The position numbers and the translations under genes are program-made. Of a stretch of DNA of 64,000 bases, positions 24,332 to 36,864 are shown piece by piece; position 1 is the stretch's first letter; every line of letters starts with the position of its first letter. The stretch is taken from positions 53,579,624-53,643,623 of the forward strand of contig CM049308.1 of NCBI GenBank assembly GCA_026874595.1, given 5' to 3'. This stretch comes from Sipunculus nudus. Taxonomy: Eukaryota; Annelida; Sipuncula; Golfingiida; Sipunculidae. The notes below the pieces were generated by a model. That model made no database searches and was not told the DNA's origin. It worked only from the letters and a program-made list of their open reading frames with translations.

Positions 24332-24757
24332 ACTTGGAATGTTGAAGTATATCGCGCACAAAATGGCCTGAAATAAAATATATATACATAATTTTCGGAT
24401 GGGTCTAAATAAATCTGCACTTTTTAAACCAAGACACGTTTCACACACAAACATGCTTAAAATATTTTGCAAAATGCTGCTCAATCAGAATAATACGTGC
24501 ATTCTGCACAAGGCTGTATCCGAATTAGCAGGATCCTCTAGTACCGGGCAATACTAATTTAGGCCTACACATGGCTACACATAGCTTTCGTACGTGTGCA
24601 CTGCCAGAGATGATTTTGGGTGCGTACCGAAATGTCTTAGGAGCGTTCACATAGGCTATCATATGGTTTAACCAATCGCGGGAAAAAACAATTAAAAATA
24701 GCGTCGAACAGCTTCAAATGCATTCTGTAAGTGAATGAGGTATTAAATAAATATATG

Positions 24758-24851
<94 letters not shown>

Positions 24852-25189
24852 TGTTGCTTAAAAAGCATTTTGCCAAGTGTATTTTACCTTATATACATTA
24901 CAATTCAATCACAACAATTATACAGGAATGATTATTTCAGTCAAATATCTGGTCAGTTACAAATTCTACAGTAGGAAACAATATTACATGCAACTACGGT
25001 ACATACTTTAAATTTATATAATTAAAATATTAAGTACCATACTGGAATAAATTCACCTGGTTATACATCAAGTGCACCAAAAAGGAAACTTTAAAGGTTC
25101 AAAATTATAAATATTAAAATTGATCTTTCTTACAATTATATTACATTATGTACATATGATTCATATTATATATATATGTGTGTTTATAT

Positions 25190-25255
<66 letters not shown>

Positions 25256-25378
25256 GAATCACGTTGCACGAAACTACGCATAGTATATAGTAAAACTGTC
25301 TGAGAAAATGTTATTCCTCTATTTGTATAATTATATAGCTCTGGTTTCATACCATAGAGCACGCTAGCGGTTGTTTAT

Positions 25379-25416
<38 letters not shown>

Positions 25417-25443
25417 CAAGGAGGTAAATTCTGATTCACATAC

Positions 25444-25484
25444 CTTACACTCTCTTTTTCTATATCTGTCTTGCAGGGCGGGGT
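25444..25484 (-). other. Gene C non-coding first exon (5' UTR)
   Basis: Ends TGTAAG|GTATGTG at 25444. The 5' end is estimated from the TATA distance. It joins an exon starting at 24367 after a TTATTTCAG acceptor. It is conserved with B around GCAGGGCGGGGTGTGT. Confidence 0.7.
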
Positions 25485-25505
25485 GTGTGGTGACAATCTT
25501 CGGCC

Positions 25506-25595
25506 TTTTTTATAGCCCATATTTACTGGCAGACCTGTTCACAGCCGGTCAGGGTCACTTCCTATCTTTGAGCTCGATCACAGCCTTCCACAGAA
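25506..25595 (-). promoter_or_regulatory. Gene C core promoter: TATA box plus TTCCACAGAA motif
   Basis: TATAAAAAA at 25514-25506 (minus strand), with TTC-N4-GAA (TTCCACAGAA on the plus strand) at 25586-25595, 72 bp above it as in A and B. The block AGCCGGTCAGGGT between them is shared with gene A. Confidence 0.65.
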
Positions 25596-25899
25596 CTCAA
25601 AACAAAGGGCTCATAAAAACACAAGGATGTTAACTGTATATCAGATAATTAGGGCGATGCTAGCCAGATCATGTCTTCGATATCGATATTAGGCGTGACG
25701 ACTTTGTCTTGTACATCCTGTAAATCTATACGTAAATCCTACCTGCTGAATATACAAAGGGGTGTTGGCCTATATCTGGTTTCTGGGAACCTGTAAGTGC
25801 CTTGCATCAGCTCTGCATTGGGCTCCGGGTCACATATCATACCCGGTCATCGGTCAAGTCGTGTATACCCTGTTCAGACCCTCTCTCTCTCTTTCTCTC

Positions 25900-25960
<61 letters not shown>

Positions 25961-26120
25961 TGTTATTATTATTATTAGTAGTAGTATTAATATAATAATA
26001 GGCGAGGCCGTAATGGACTATCGTCGAGAAGTAGGGAAAGAGGATGATTGACACATTTTAGACTAACTTATTAATTTAAGACAGTTTAGTCAATCTAAAA
26101 GGCGACCCTCTTGATCTTTA

Positions 26121-26167
<47 letters not shown>

Positions 26168-26369
26168 AATGAACATAAACAGAAGAGAGACATTAACGCC
26201 AACGTTTCAATCAATCATATTATGTAGATCACATTCACAGACTGCATGTTGCTAAATTTTCAGCTACCCCTGAAGCCTTCGTACAGGACCAAGAGAATTT
26301 ATAAAAGTTTATATACATATATATATATATAACCGGACATACAAAAGCTTTCGTACCTGCCTTGCTAGT

Positions 26370-26455
26370 GAAGCTTGCTTTATTAGCGAAGCGGTAGAAC
26401 GTGTGACTGGTGTGTCAAGAGGATACGGGTTCGGCCCAATTTCTATTTTCATCTG
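26370..26455 (+). repeat. Possible tRNA-derived SINE head
   Basis: TTAGCGAAGCGGTAGAAC resembles a polymerase III A box, and GGGTTCGGCCC a B box about 30 bp later. It is followed by a (TA)n tract. It is short and no body is recognisable. Confidence 0.4.
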
Positions 26456-26456
26456 T

Positions 26457-26515
<59 letters not shown>

Positions 26516-27687
26516 GTGTTGCATATCATTTTTACGAAGACGATGCCCCCATCCCTTACCTTCCCCAACACCCACACACACAGACAGGCCCTTGTAATGG
26601 AGTATACCACATTTAACACACTCGCCCCTACACACACGTTCTCAGTATAGGCCTAGTATAACACATATTTTTATCAGTGTTGGATCCAAAACCCATTGGG
26701 GGGGGGGGCAAGAATTTTCAGGGAGTCTCGACTGTTGATTCTGTGTACCAGATGAGGGGGCTGGGCATTGGACCATGCAGTGTCCCCCTTGTGCGGTAAT
26801 AAATATAATAAAACAAATAATAAAAATTTAAGAAATATTGAAGCAATATGAGAATTGATTAACAGGGAATATCGATTAAGAAACCACCAAGAAATTAAAA
26901 ATGTTTCCCCAAAAAAGTCTTACCTGTAAGATTTTTACAGTACCAATGATATGGGAACGCGGAATCATGTCATATTATCAGTCATTTTCCTATTTTTTTC
27001 ATTTCTGAAACACTGCATTTCATATGATATTTAAGCAACTTTGTGACTCATTTTGGTAACATTTATATTTTAGTATTTGCAGGTAGAGCCTAAATTCATG
27101 ACAAAATTACATTCATTTAATAAGTAAAATGTGGGCAGGGGGCATACCGTGGTGGATACACGTCCCCTGTCCCCCATCACGCACTTTGCGCCCGTGTCAT
27201 ATTTGTACGTTATTCTTATGTTTTTTCTTATTTAATATAAACACAAAATAGTAAAATAATAAACACTGCATGGGTATATATGTGGTTTTATGATACAGGT
27301 ATAAATCTGTCATGGGCAAAAAAAAAAAAAATATGATCCTGGATTTACTCGACAGAACAATGGTTTATGCATCTCTTATCTGTATTCTGTGAACCCGTTA
27401 TTTGTCCTGTTGCCCTATCTAAACCGGTTATCCGTCACCTCTCTGTGCCCTTTATTAACCGGATCTCGATCTCTATCTCTCTCTTTCGTATAGAAGTAGC
27501 AAAGCACTTTTCAAGGATTAAGCGAATTGAGGAGACAATGAAAACCAAACAAACACTAGGGACCCATTGGTCTCGACGCTCAGCTGAAATTGCCTTTAAG
27601 GATATGTTTATGAGAGTTCTTCAAAATATGGGTCCTGTGATCAGTTTGAAGCCAACCTGTCAACCCAAACTGGCGTTATCATCCATA

Positions 27688-29227
27688 ACTAGATGTGTCG
27701 GAACGACACGAATGCCCCCGCCTTGGGCAAATTAGAAACATTTGTAAAATTTTGAAAATTTTTTAAAGTTCAGGAGGTGTCGTATGGTCAAAAGTAGGTC
27801 AACAAGGGCAAAATGCAAACTCGATCTGTAACGGGTCATTATCAAGCAACACACCAAAAATCATGCCAGTATATGCAGGCATTGTGAAAAAAAGTCCATA
27901 CATGTGCATTTTCCATAAAAATTTCTGTCTTTCATGAAATTTTCTATGTTTAGGAGCCGTAAAACAATCAAAAGTAGGTCAACCGGGATGAAACGCAAAC
28001 TCGATCTGTAACTGTCATTATCTGCCCACACATAAAAAATTAGGGTTGTATCTGCAGGCATTGAGGAAAAAAAGTAAGTACATATGCATTTGTTATGAAA
28101 ATTTATATTTTTCATGAAACTTTCTATGTTCAGGAGCAGTCAAATGGTCAAAAGTAGGTCAACTGAGAGAAAACAAGAACTCGATCTGTAACTGGTCATT
28201 ATCTGCCTACACACCAAAAATCAGGCCCGTATCTGCAGGCACTGCGAAAAAAAGTCCATACATATGCACCTTTTTATGAAATTTTCTTTGTTAGAGCACC
28301 GTCAAACGGTCAAAAATAGGTCAACTGGGACAAAACGTGAACTTGATCTGTAACTGGTCATTATCTGCCCACACACCAAAAATCAGGCCAATATCTGCAG
28401 GTATTGTGAAGAAAAGTCTGTACAAGTGTATTTGTCATGAAAATTTATGTTTTACATGAAATTTTCTATGTTCAGGAGCCGTAAAACAGTCAAAAGTAGG
28501 TCAACCAGGACGAAATGCGAACTCAATCTGTAACTGGTCAATATCTGGCCACACACCAAAAATCAGGCCAATATCTGCAGGCATTGCGAAAAAAAGTCCG
28601 TACATGTGTATTTGTCATGATATTTCATATTTTTCATGAAATTTTCTATGTTCAGGACCGTAAAACGGTCAAAAGTAAGTCAACCAGGACGAAACGCGAA
28701 CTTGATCTGTAACTGGTCTATATTTGCCCACACACCAAAAATCAGGCCAATATCTGCAGGCATTGCGAAAAAAAGTCCGTACATGTGTATCTGTCATGAA
28801 TATTTCTATTTTTCATTTAATTTTCTAAGTTTAGAAGCCGTAAAACAGTCAAAAGTAGGTCAACCGGGACGAAACGCGAACTCGATCTGTAACTGGTCTA
28901 TATCTGCTCACACACCAAAAACCAGGTCAATATCTGCAGGCATTGCGAAAAAAAGTCCGTACATGTGTATCTGTCATGAATATTTCTATTTTTCATGAAA
29001 TTTTGCTAAGTTTAGGAGCCGTAAACAGTCAAAAGTAGGTCAACCGGGACGAAACGCGAACTCGATCTGTAACTGGTCTATATCTGCCCACACACCAAAA
29101 ATTAGGCCAATATCTGCAGGCATTGCGAAAAAAAGTCCGTACAACTGTTTGATTTCGGAATGACGGAATGACGGAATGACGGACATGGGTAAAACTATAT
29201 GCCCCGGCCACTTTGTGGCGGGGGCAT
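27688..29227 (+). mobile_element. AACTAGA-type element, family 1, copy 1, with 180-bp satellite core
   Basis: Begins ACTAGAT, then hairpin GTGTCG-GAA-CGACAC (27695-27709), then ATGCCCCCGCC (27712-27722). Ends with a hairpin at 29199-29227 whose right arm GGCGGGGGCAT is the exact complement of the left subterminal word. The core is about eight tandem units of 180 bp (for example 28661, 28841, 29021), each with GGTCAACYGGGACGAAACGC and ATCTGCAGGCATTGCG. No open transposase. A Helentron-like non-autonomous element is the closest architecture I know (inference). Confidence 0.75.
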
Positions 29228-30340
29228 AAAAATCTGTGAACGGATGGGCCCTGTGACCTTGACCTTTGAACTTGTGACCCTTAAATCATAAGAAAAAGTC
29301 AACTTACGGCAGGTGGGCAAAATGTGGAAGACGGAAGGTTTGCGATGAAAAGTTTGGCTTTAAATACATCCATAATCTTTTTAAAGAAGTGGGTCCAGTG
29401 ACCTTGACCTTTGACCTCCTGACCCAAAAATTAAAAAAGGTTCTTACATTATTGGTGGGTCATATATAAGTCAGGATCGAAACCAATATGTGAATCGAAA
29501 AAGAGTTATCATCCGGAAGAAAAATGTCAACATATGGCCCCTTGTGACCTTGTCCTTTGACCTTGTGACCCCAACAAATCAATCAGATTCTTCCCCTATT
29601 GGCAGGTCAGCTACTTGTGCAAGATGAAAGGTTTTTGATGGAAAGTTTGGCTTAAAATGCATGCACAATCTTTCTAAACAGGTGGGTCCGGTGACCATGA
29701 CCTTTAAAATCATGACCCCAAAAGTTAGAGTTCTTGCGTTAGAGATGGGACATATTTAAGTCAAGTTTGAAATCTATATGTCAATTCATGTTGGAGTTAT
29801 CATCAGGAAACAAATTTGACGGACATACAGAAAGACGAACAGACGGAAGGACAGGGTTATTAATATAGGGCATCCGCTTATTCAAGCAGGGCCCTAATAA
29901 ACATACAAGGGTTCAAGACACATATGAAACCACGGTTGCGAATCTGATAGAATCAATATAATTAGACAGTCTCAAAATAAAGGAAAAAATGGCGCCACCA
30001 GTTTTCAGGAACTGACAAAACTAGTCATGGTCAATATTCAAGACAAGATTCATGGCAATCCTTGCATTAATTGTCAAGATATTGCAGGTTTTTTATTTTT
30101 TTTTATTATTCTGAGGGGTACTTACGAGCTCCATAGCTTGGAGGATATAGGTCACAGTGACCTTATTTCAGGTTTCCAAGGAGAATTTTTATGAACCTAA
30201 CTGGATATTCAGTTATAAATTTCTAGGGTTAGCGGTTACGATTTGTGTCCTGCTTACGGACGACCCGACGCCCGGACGGACAAAGCGCCATGGCCTTACC
30301 TCAGTTGACTATTGGTCAGCTGAGCTATAAAGCAGGAGCA
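29228..30340. repeat. Repeat rich in GTGACCTTGACCTTTGACC motifs
   Basis: About four units near 29260, 29397, 29545 and 29690 carry TGACCTTTGACC-type direct repeats. They are followed by a segment ending GGTCAGCTGAGCTATAAAG near 30310-30330. This is a dispersed non-coding repeat. Confidence 0.6.
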
Positions 30341-30364
30341 GCGCAAGGGTACATGATATGCCCG

Positions 30365-31041
30365 CCGTTGTGACCTCTAACCTCATTAGATATGCGTGAA
30401 GTTTGCCGAGAATTTAATTCAGGTGAGAAAATGTATTGTTTATATTTATAATAAGTTTCATGAAAAGCCATAAGATTTTTGCTTAGTCATCAAAATACCA
30501 CCAAAGTATTATGACCTCTTACCTTATTAAATATGCATAGATTTACCCAGGAATCAAACTTAAGCGAGTTATTATATTGGTTAATTTCTTCAAATTCTAT
30601 CATATTTCTGCGAAGTAATTGTGCATGTAATGTCACAATGTAGCTGGGTAAAATCTGACTAGGGCTGCAACGGGTACAAACTTTTGGACTCGAGTTACCG
30701 ATAAGCATTGCCCGACTCGGATTAGAGTCCAAATTTTGGACTCGAGTACTCGGTGAATAATACGGACTCGAGAACTCGGTGAATAATACGGACTCGAGTA
30801 CTCGAGTTCTCCTTTCTGCCTTACATCTGACCTCATTAAATATGTGTGTATTTTGCTTGTAATCACACTCGGGCAAGATATTCTATTTGTAAGAAGTTAT
30901 GGAGTTGATAAGAGTTTCGCAAAAAACCATTAAAACATTGGTAAGTTATCGCGGCGACACTAACAGTTAACGGACGAACAGCGAACGGACAGACCGTGGG
31001 TATACCATATTACGTTCCGTCAAAGACGGGCGTATAAAAAC
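30365..31041. repeat. Dispersed repeat with internal tandem units (copy 2)
   Basis: Same order of blocks as 16896-17417 and the same GACGGGCGTATAAAA end, but interrupted by a hAT MITE at about 30661-30826. Confidence 0.7.
30661..30826. mobile_element. hAT-type MITE with near-perfect 8-bp duplication
   Basis: Left end TAGGGCTGCAACGG. The right end ..CTTTCTGCCTTA is a decayed TTTCAGCCCTA. Flanks are AATCTGAC and CATCTGAC (7 of 8 match). GGACTCGAGTACTCG words fill the interior. The same family is at 56391-56796. Confidence 0.7.
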
Positions 31042-31049
31042 ACAACAGT

Positions 31050-31900
31050 GTGGTCACGGTTATATAACTGCGTCTGAGACCGTTCTAAAAAGTGACCAAG
31101 TTTTTTTCTTGAAAGATAAAATGACACGTTTATTGAAAAGCTATGAGTGGTCTCCTATGTAACAATCATATATACGGGCAAAAAATTTCGGTGGTTTTAT
31201 TAGTGGTAACAAAAGGCAACACAGATCAGTATTTCTATGTAAAGGAAGGTGCCCAAAAATAACGCCAAGCCAATCATAGCTTGAAAAATTTACTACGATC
31301 TATTTATGTTAAGCAAAACAGACTAACGCGCGCGTCACACGATTTGTGACTCGCCACTTGTGCTTGCGGCGGGGTAAATGATGATAATGACACGTTTAGA
31401 AAAGCTTCCCTCACACCATTGGCATACAGTTTAGAGGGACGTATTTACAGGCCCTTTATATTATCATATAAGGTGCACATATTTGGGACGCTGGGAAAGT
31501 TTTTTTTATCGAGTGTTTGGCTTCATGTGATACATCAGACTCAAGCTCAAGTCTTGCACTTTTATTTTGTTTCAAGAAAACAGGGGGTGGTATGTGATTT
31601 TCAAGGAATAAGGCAATATATGATAGCTTCTAAATCTGGCCATTAGATGTCAGCACGTAAAAGACATTTCACAGAAACACATTTACAACTTTCAGTCTCC
31701 TCCAACATAATCAAAAAGGGCCAGCCCTGCTATTTTTTATTCATTAAATTTCTCCTATGATCCATCTGCTATAAATATTGTATGCACCCTCAAATATTTT
31801 TCCCCTGCCCTGCAATATTTAATGCCTGCTCTCTCTTGACGACACACAATGGGCCAACCTTGACCGGACCCGGAAATAGGTCACTCTAACATACAAGATT
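31050..31900. other. Intergenic, nothing recognised
   Basis: No convincing gene. An open frame at 31419-31646 has no recognisable domain. Confidence 0.4.
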
Positions 31901-31906
31901 ACACTG

Positions 31907-31991
31907 CAGGGGCGTAGCCAAGGCCCCCCCCCCCCCCCGCCCCGGTCGCATCCAGTACTCGCCGTCCTTTCGGAATTTTACATTATCTAAT

Positions 31992-32046
<55 letters not shown>

Positions 32047-33035
32047 TTAAACCAGGGGCGGATATATGCTATCAGTAGTGGATTCAGAGGGGGCACCTTC
32101 GGCGCGCGGCCCCCCGTTAAGCTGCAAAATCTCTGATTTTATCTGATTTCCGATTTTCGTGATTAATTTTCGTTTTTCATATTTCTTATTATTAATAGGC
32201 AAATAGACTTTATTTAAGTTATCTGCATTTACAATTACTTTCAAATTTATTATATTGAGTATAAGGATATTTATGGACAGCTGCAGAACAAATGCAGATC
32301 GATCGAGCACCGGGCCCTGGTTGGGGTAGACCGTGAACAATCTTACGGCTCCTCTGGTGATACCGGTACTCAAATTCGCGATCTGTGTTGAGCTCTTAGG
32401 AGTCCTGCGTGCTGTCGAGACCACGGAAACCGGTAAAATGCGAAGTTTTTCATAATAATTCAGCTTATTAGTTATTTCACCACGAGCATTATATTTAAAA
32501 GATAATATTTTGATAGTTACAAACGTGATTGCGCTTTTGCGCCATTGACTCGTTTGAAAACGATTGAAATTTTATTTCCTAATGTTGAAGAAATATAATT
32601 ATTAAATATTGAATCTCTCTACAGTTTGATTACATAAAAAAAGACATAAGGGAACAGTTTTCAGGAACAGGAAATCCTCATTTTTTGTGAAAATTGCCTC
32701 AAAATGTCCTCTATACATTGTATATTAAAAAATTTCCCAATATGTGAGGGGGAAACCCCCTCCCATACCTTCCCCATACATGTACCCCTAACTAGCCTTA
32801 AATATACCATGGTTCATAATTGAAAATAAAAATATATATATTTTTATATACTTCAATATATAAAGTATAGTAAAAATTATAATAATAATAATAATATACA
32901 TTTATATACTTGTATATATAACCGTTTCCATATTACCCATACATGCATATTAGCGCCCCCCCCCCCCCCCCGTTTTCGAATTTCTTGATCCGCCACTGAT
33001 GATGGCCCCCTCCCTCAATCCTGGCTACGCCCCTG
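31907..33035. mobile_element. TIR element CAGGGGCGTAGCCA with nested poly-C element
   Basis: Left CAGGGGCGTAGCCA and right TGGCTACGCCCCTG are exact complements 1.13 kb apart. A second pair (CAGTAGTGGATT at 32073, GATCCGCCACTG ending 32998) lies inside, so one element is nested in another. Both arms carry long C runs. Related 'GGATCCGCCACTG' ends occur near 40.03 kb. The target duplication is unclear. Confidence 0.6.
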
Positions 33036-33039
33036 AACT

Positions 33040-34800
33040 GAGGGGGAAACCTTGTTGTCATTTAACATTTATGTACATATGGATTGAAAACGTGAAACAA
33101 AGCAACGTTACTATATCATGAATATAATTAAAGCAGTAGTAAATATTCTACTCTAAATATCTTCTGAACGTTTTTTCACAAACAGAAACATAATTGTGCA
33201 TTTACAAAATTGCTGATTATCAAGACTACTATTTTTTATTTAGATTAACCAAATACAATTACAGCTTGGTTCATACCGTACAACACAATCTGATGCGTGT
33301 CGTGCGCGTTGTGGCCAAATAGGCATACACGGGACATATATACAGCGTGTTTTTTAATTTGTCACGAGCCGTGCGCGTGCCGCTTGTGTTAATACATATT
33401 CGGCTTCTTTATTGTGATAACAGGAATTTGATGGGTTTTGTTGACAATCAGTGTGAACGTTAAACTATCAAAGTTGTTCCCCTGTGTTCAATTGTCTGCA
33501 GCATCTGTGCATATTTAGGAAGGTCAAAGGCCACAACACATATGGCGGGAGTATTATGCACTAGGGTGATGCTCTTGTTAGTATATATACATGTAAACAT
33601 CTAATATAAATATGTGCGCTGGGACTGACTTTAACATCGATCAATTAAAACTGCACAGCTTTAGATTATCATCACTCTCAAGGACTAAACTGAAGCGGAT
33701 CCAGGGACTCCGGACCCCCCCCCCCCCCCCTTTTTTTAGCCGTCTAATCCTTTTTTACTGAGTTTCAGACAAATTTTGGCGGCCTCGACCCCCGCCCCCT
33801 TTCCGGACCTACGGACCTTTTTTTTTTTTTTTTTGGGGGGGGGGGGGGGGTCCTCCGGGATTGGACCCTTCCTCGTTTGGACACCTATAACCTGGATCCG
33901 GATATGCTAAAAGTAAGAGTCTCCCTCAGCAGTCACTTTTTTTAATGGGGGTGGGGGGGGGGGGGGGGGTTCCTAGACTCAGATCTGAGATAGACTCAAA
34001 TCTCTTGAGCGCCATTTTTTCCCTCTTGGCTTTGAAACTATTTAGCTTAGAATTATCAACTTTCAACCTGTTGTAAATGTTTCTAAAACTTTTCTTATTC
34101 AATCCTTTAACCTACTCTCAAAATATAACAGTTAACATAATGGACTGGCATAATTACTACAGTAGTGGGTTTGTAATAATGGGACTGTAATTATAAATCA
34201 TTATTACTGTACTTGTTCGTATTAAAGTATAATTAAATTCTCTGAAAAATATGACAAAATGATGGTGGTCCGCAAATCTGAAGAAAGCGAGCTAAAGGCA
34301 GATCTGTGAATGGTGATGAGATTTCGTATAGCTGTTACTAGCATAAACACTTTCAACTTATACCACCACACTATATATAGCTTCCCTTAAAAAAACATAT
34401 ATAGGGTACTGTACCCGGGCTGGTCGCACTAAGAAATTGTTCTCTTTAACATTGATGAAAGGAATACGACCAAGAAATGTCCGAAATCAGTGAAAGTAAA
34501 ACATACAGCCGGTCTACTTTCCCTGAAATATCGTACATGCAGTTTATAAATCATATTTGAATCGCAAATTATTTCATAAAACGATATCATATTCACTTTT
34601 ATCTGATGATTTCAAAGATATGAACCAATTCTAAATATAGAAACGCTGGAGATACTTAGTATTGGTTCCTGACATGTCATGGGATTAATTTAATACGACC
34701 ATTAATCAAGTACTAAAAGAGCAGAAAGTGTTGCGGGTCCATCCGCATGTCATTGGATTGTCATACCAATATATTCAACCCCCTAAAATAATTGCAAATG
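33040..34800. other. Intergenic with clustered G/C homopolymers
   Basis: Contains poly-C at 33716-33732, poly-T/poly-G at 33821-33851 and poly-G at 33947-33969, each next to GGATCC words. They are probably remains of the poly-C element family. No gene seen. Confidence 0.5.
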
Positions 34801-34812
34801 AAAAGATATATA

Positions 34813-35402
34813 ACTAGAATACGGGTAGTCGACAAGCGACTACGTGTATCCGCCAAAATCAGAGTAGGACGGGTGAAGTGAGGCATGGATTGAGTGGCAA
34901 GGGGAAATAGAGTTACATGTGTTACATGCGCCACCTGTCATAAAATCAAGAAAGCTATCCAGGATGTATATGCATGCCAAATTACAGGTAATTTGGTCAA
35001 ACCACTGCAGAGATATGAGTGATTTTATCCCACAGCAGACAAACAGATGGACGCTGTGCAAAAATGGCTGCAGGTGGCGCCACCATTTTTGTATATGTTA
35101 TAAAGCTATCTAAGGGCTACATTTGTACACAAATTTTCTCCTGATCGGTCAAACGGTTCCCGAGATATGTGGGTTAACGTGTGGAAACACGCACAAACGA
35201 ACGTTGGGCAGAGAGGAACGGTCAGAGGTCAAAGCCAATTGGTTAGGCACCAGTTCACATGTGACCCGATAATTTGTGTAAGTTTCGGAAAAATCCGTCC
35301 AGTAGTCTCAGAGGAGTTCTCCGGAAACGAACGCGGCGGCGGCGGCGGAACCCGGTCAAAAACATATAGTATCCGCAAAACTTCGTTTTGGCGGATACAA
35401 TA
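34813..35402 (+). mobile_element. AACTAGA-type element, family 2, copy 2 (both ends intact)
   Basis: Begins ACTAGAATAC, then hairpin GTAGTCG-ACAAG-CGACTAC (34825-34843), then TGTATCCGCCAAAA (34845-34858). Ends with hairpin GTATCCGC..AAAAC-TTC-GTTTT..GGCGGATAC (35369-35398), whose right arm complements the left subterminal word. About 590 bp, non-coding. Confidence 0.7.
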
Positions 35403-36294
35403 AACCTGACAAATGTGACATAACACCAGTCGCCAATACGAATCCGACCCTTTTGTGCCCGATTAAGGAATACGTTTATATATAAGAGAATCCGATGTTC
35501 AAATTATAACTGGCCGTTCCATATTTTTTTATCATTATATAAAGAAGACCTTTTAATTAGTTTGGCGTAGGGAATCACTGCTGATGATCTTACACTTGCA
35601 ATGGATTTGTTACGAGCTCGGTACAGTTAGTTGATCATTGTGTTGGCACGAATCCAAACCACGCCCACTGCTCGTGTCACGCATGTCAATCTGACATGCT
35701 GCAAGCGAGTCCTGCTGATATAAAATTCTCAGCACACTTTACAGCAAAGACATGATCGTCTGCCAGTGGGCGTCTGTGTGTGAGAAGGGGTCGACCAACT
35801 GTCAGATTTCAATCACATGCTTCGTCAAAAACTCTACCGATAATTGCTTTAAAAAAGCTTATATTATTTGATAATTATACAAAGTCACACAGCTTAAAAT
35901 ATTGTTATTTAGAAAAAAAGATCCACCATTTCAATATTTACTTTTACTTTATACAACGTACTCAGCTTATTGTTAATGCTGGTACATCAAATCTGCTTCT
36001 TTCTTGCACACATTAAAATATTAAATATAATGATATATGTATTAACTATTGTAACACATGCCTCCTCTTGATTTTACTCCTTTGGAGAAGTCACTTGTCA
36101 GCAATGATTCCCATTTCTGATAAAACAAGAATAACTTCCGAAATAATAATAATAACCCAGTTAAACCTCGCTTCACGACCACCTTAAAATAACGACCATT
36201 TTTTTCACGGTTCCAATTCACTTTTGTTATTTATATCAGACCCCACTTAGACAATAACCTCGAAAGTGCTACCACTTTATCGAGGTTCCGTTGC

Positions 36295-36356
<62 letters not shown>

Positions 36357-36806
36357 CAATTCAAACGTGAAAATTCCCCATTACTAAGTGAAAATGCCTT
36401 TATAATTTCTTTCTGTGTGTTAAATTATCCAGTGCTGTCATAAGCTTCAATTTTCAGGCAAATACACCTTCAAGAATGTACAAGAACGTTTCCCAGTGGG
36501 GCGGTGGCGAATAACAATATTTTGGTGCTTGAGGGCCGATGGTATGAACTAAACATTGTGCTTGTGGCATTAAATTTGGACCACCTCACCCAATTTTCAT
36601 AGACAGTCTAACCTTAATACATACAATGGTAATGCGATGAAAACGATCTGTTGTTTAGGCGTATCTCGGGTGTACTGTAAACATCTTATAACCCGGATGG
36701 TTTCCATGTTTGAGTAGAGCAGCGTTGTTTGGAGGAAGCGTCGGGCGAGTGTTGGTTCCGGGAATTCCCCGTGTACTCTCGGCCAAGCGAATAGACTGTA
36801 TTATAT

Positions 36807-36864
<58 letters not shown>

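Noticed and set aside
27367-27735. 122-codon open frame
   Set aside because: A chance frame through a CT-tailed repeat and the start of a family 1 element.
27688-29227. CRISPR-like array of regular repeats
   Set aside because: Units are 180 bp, contiguous and without spacers, inside a transposon in a eukaryotic genome.
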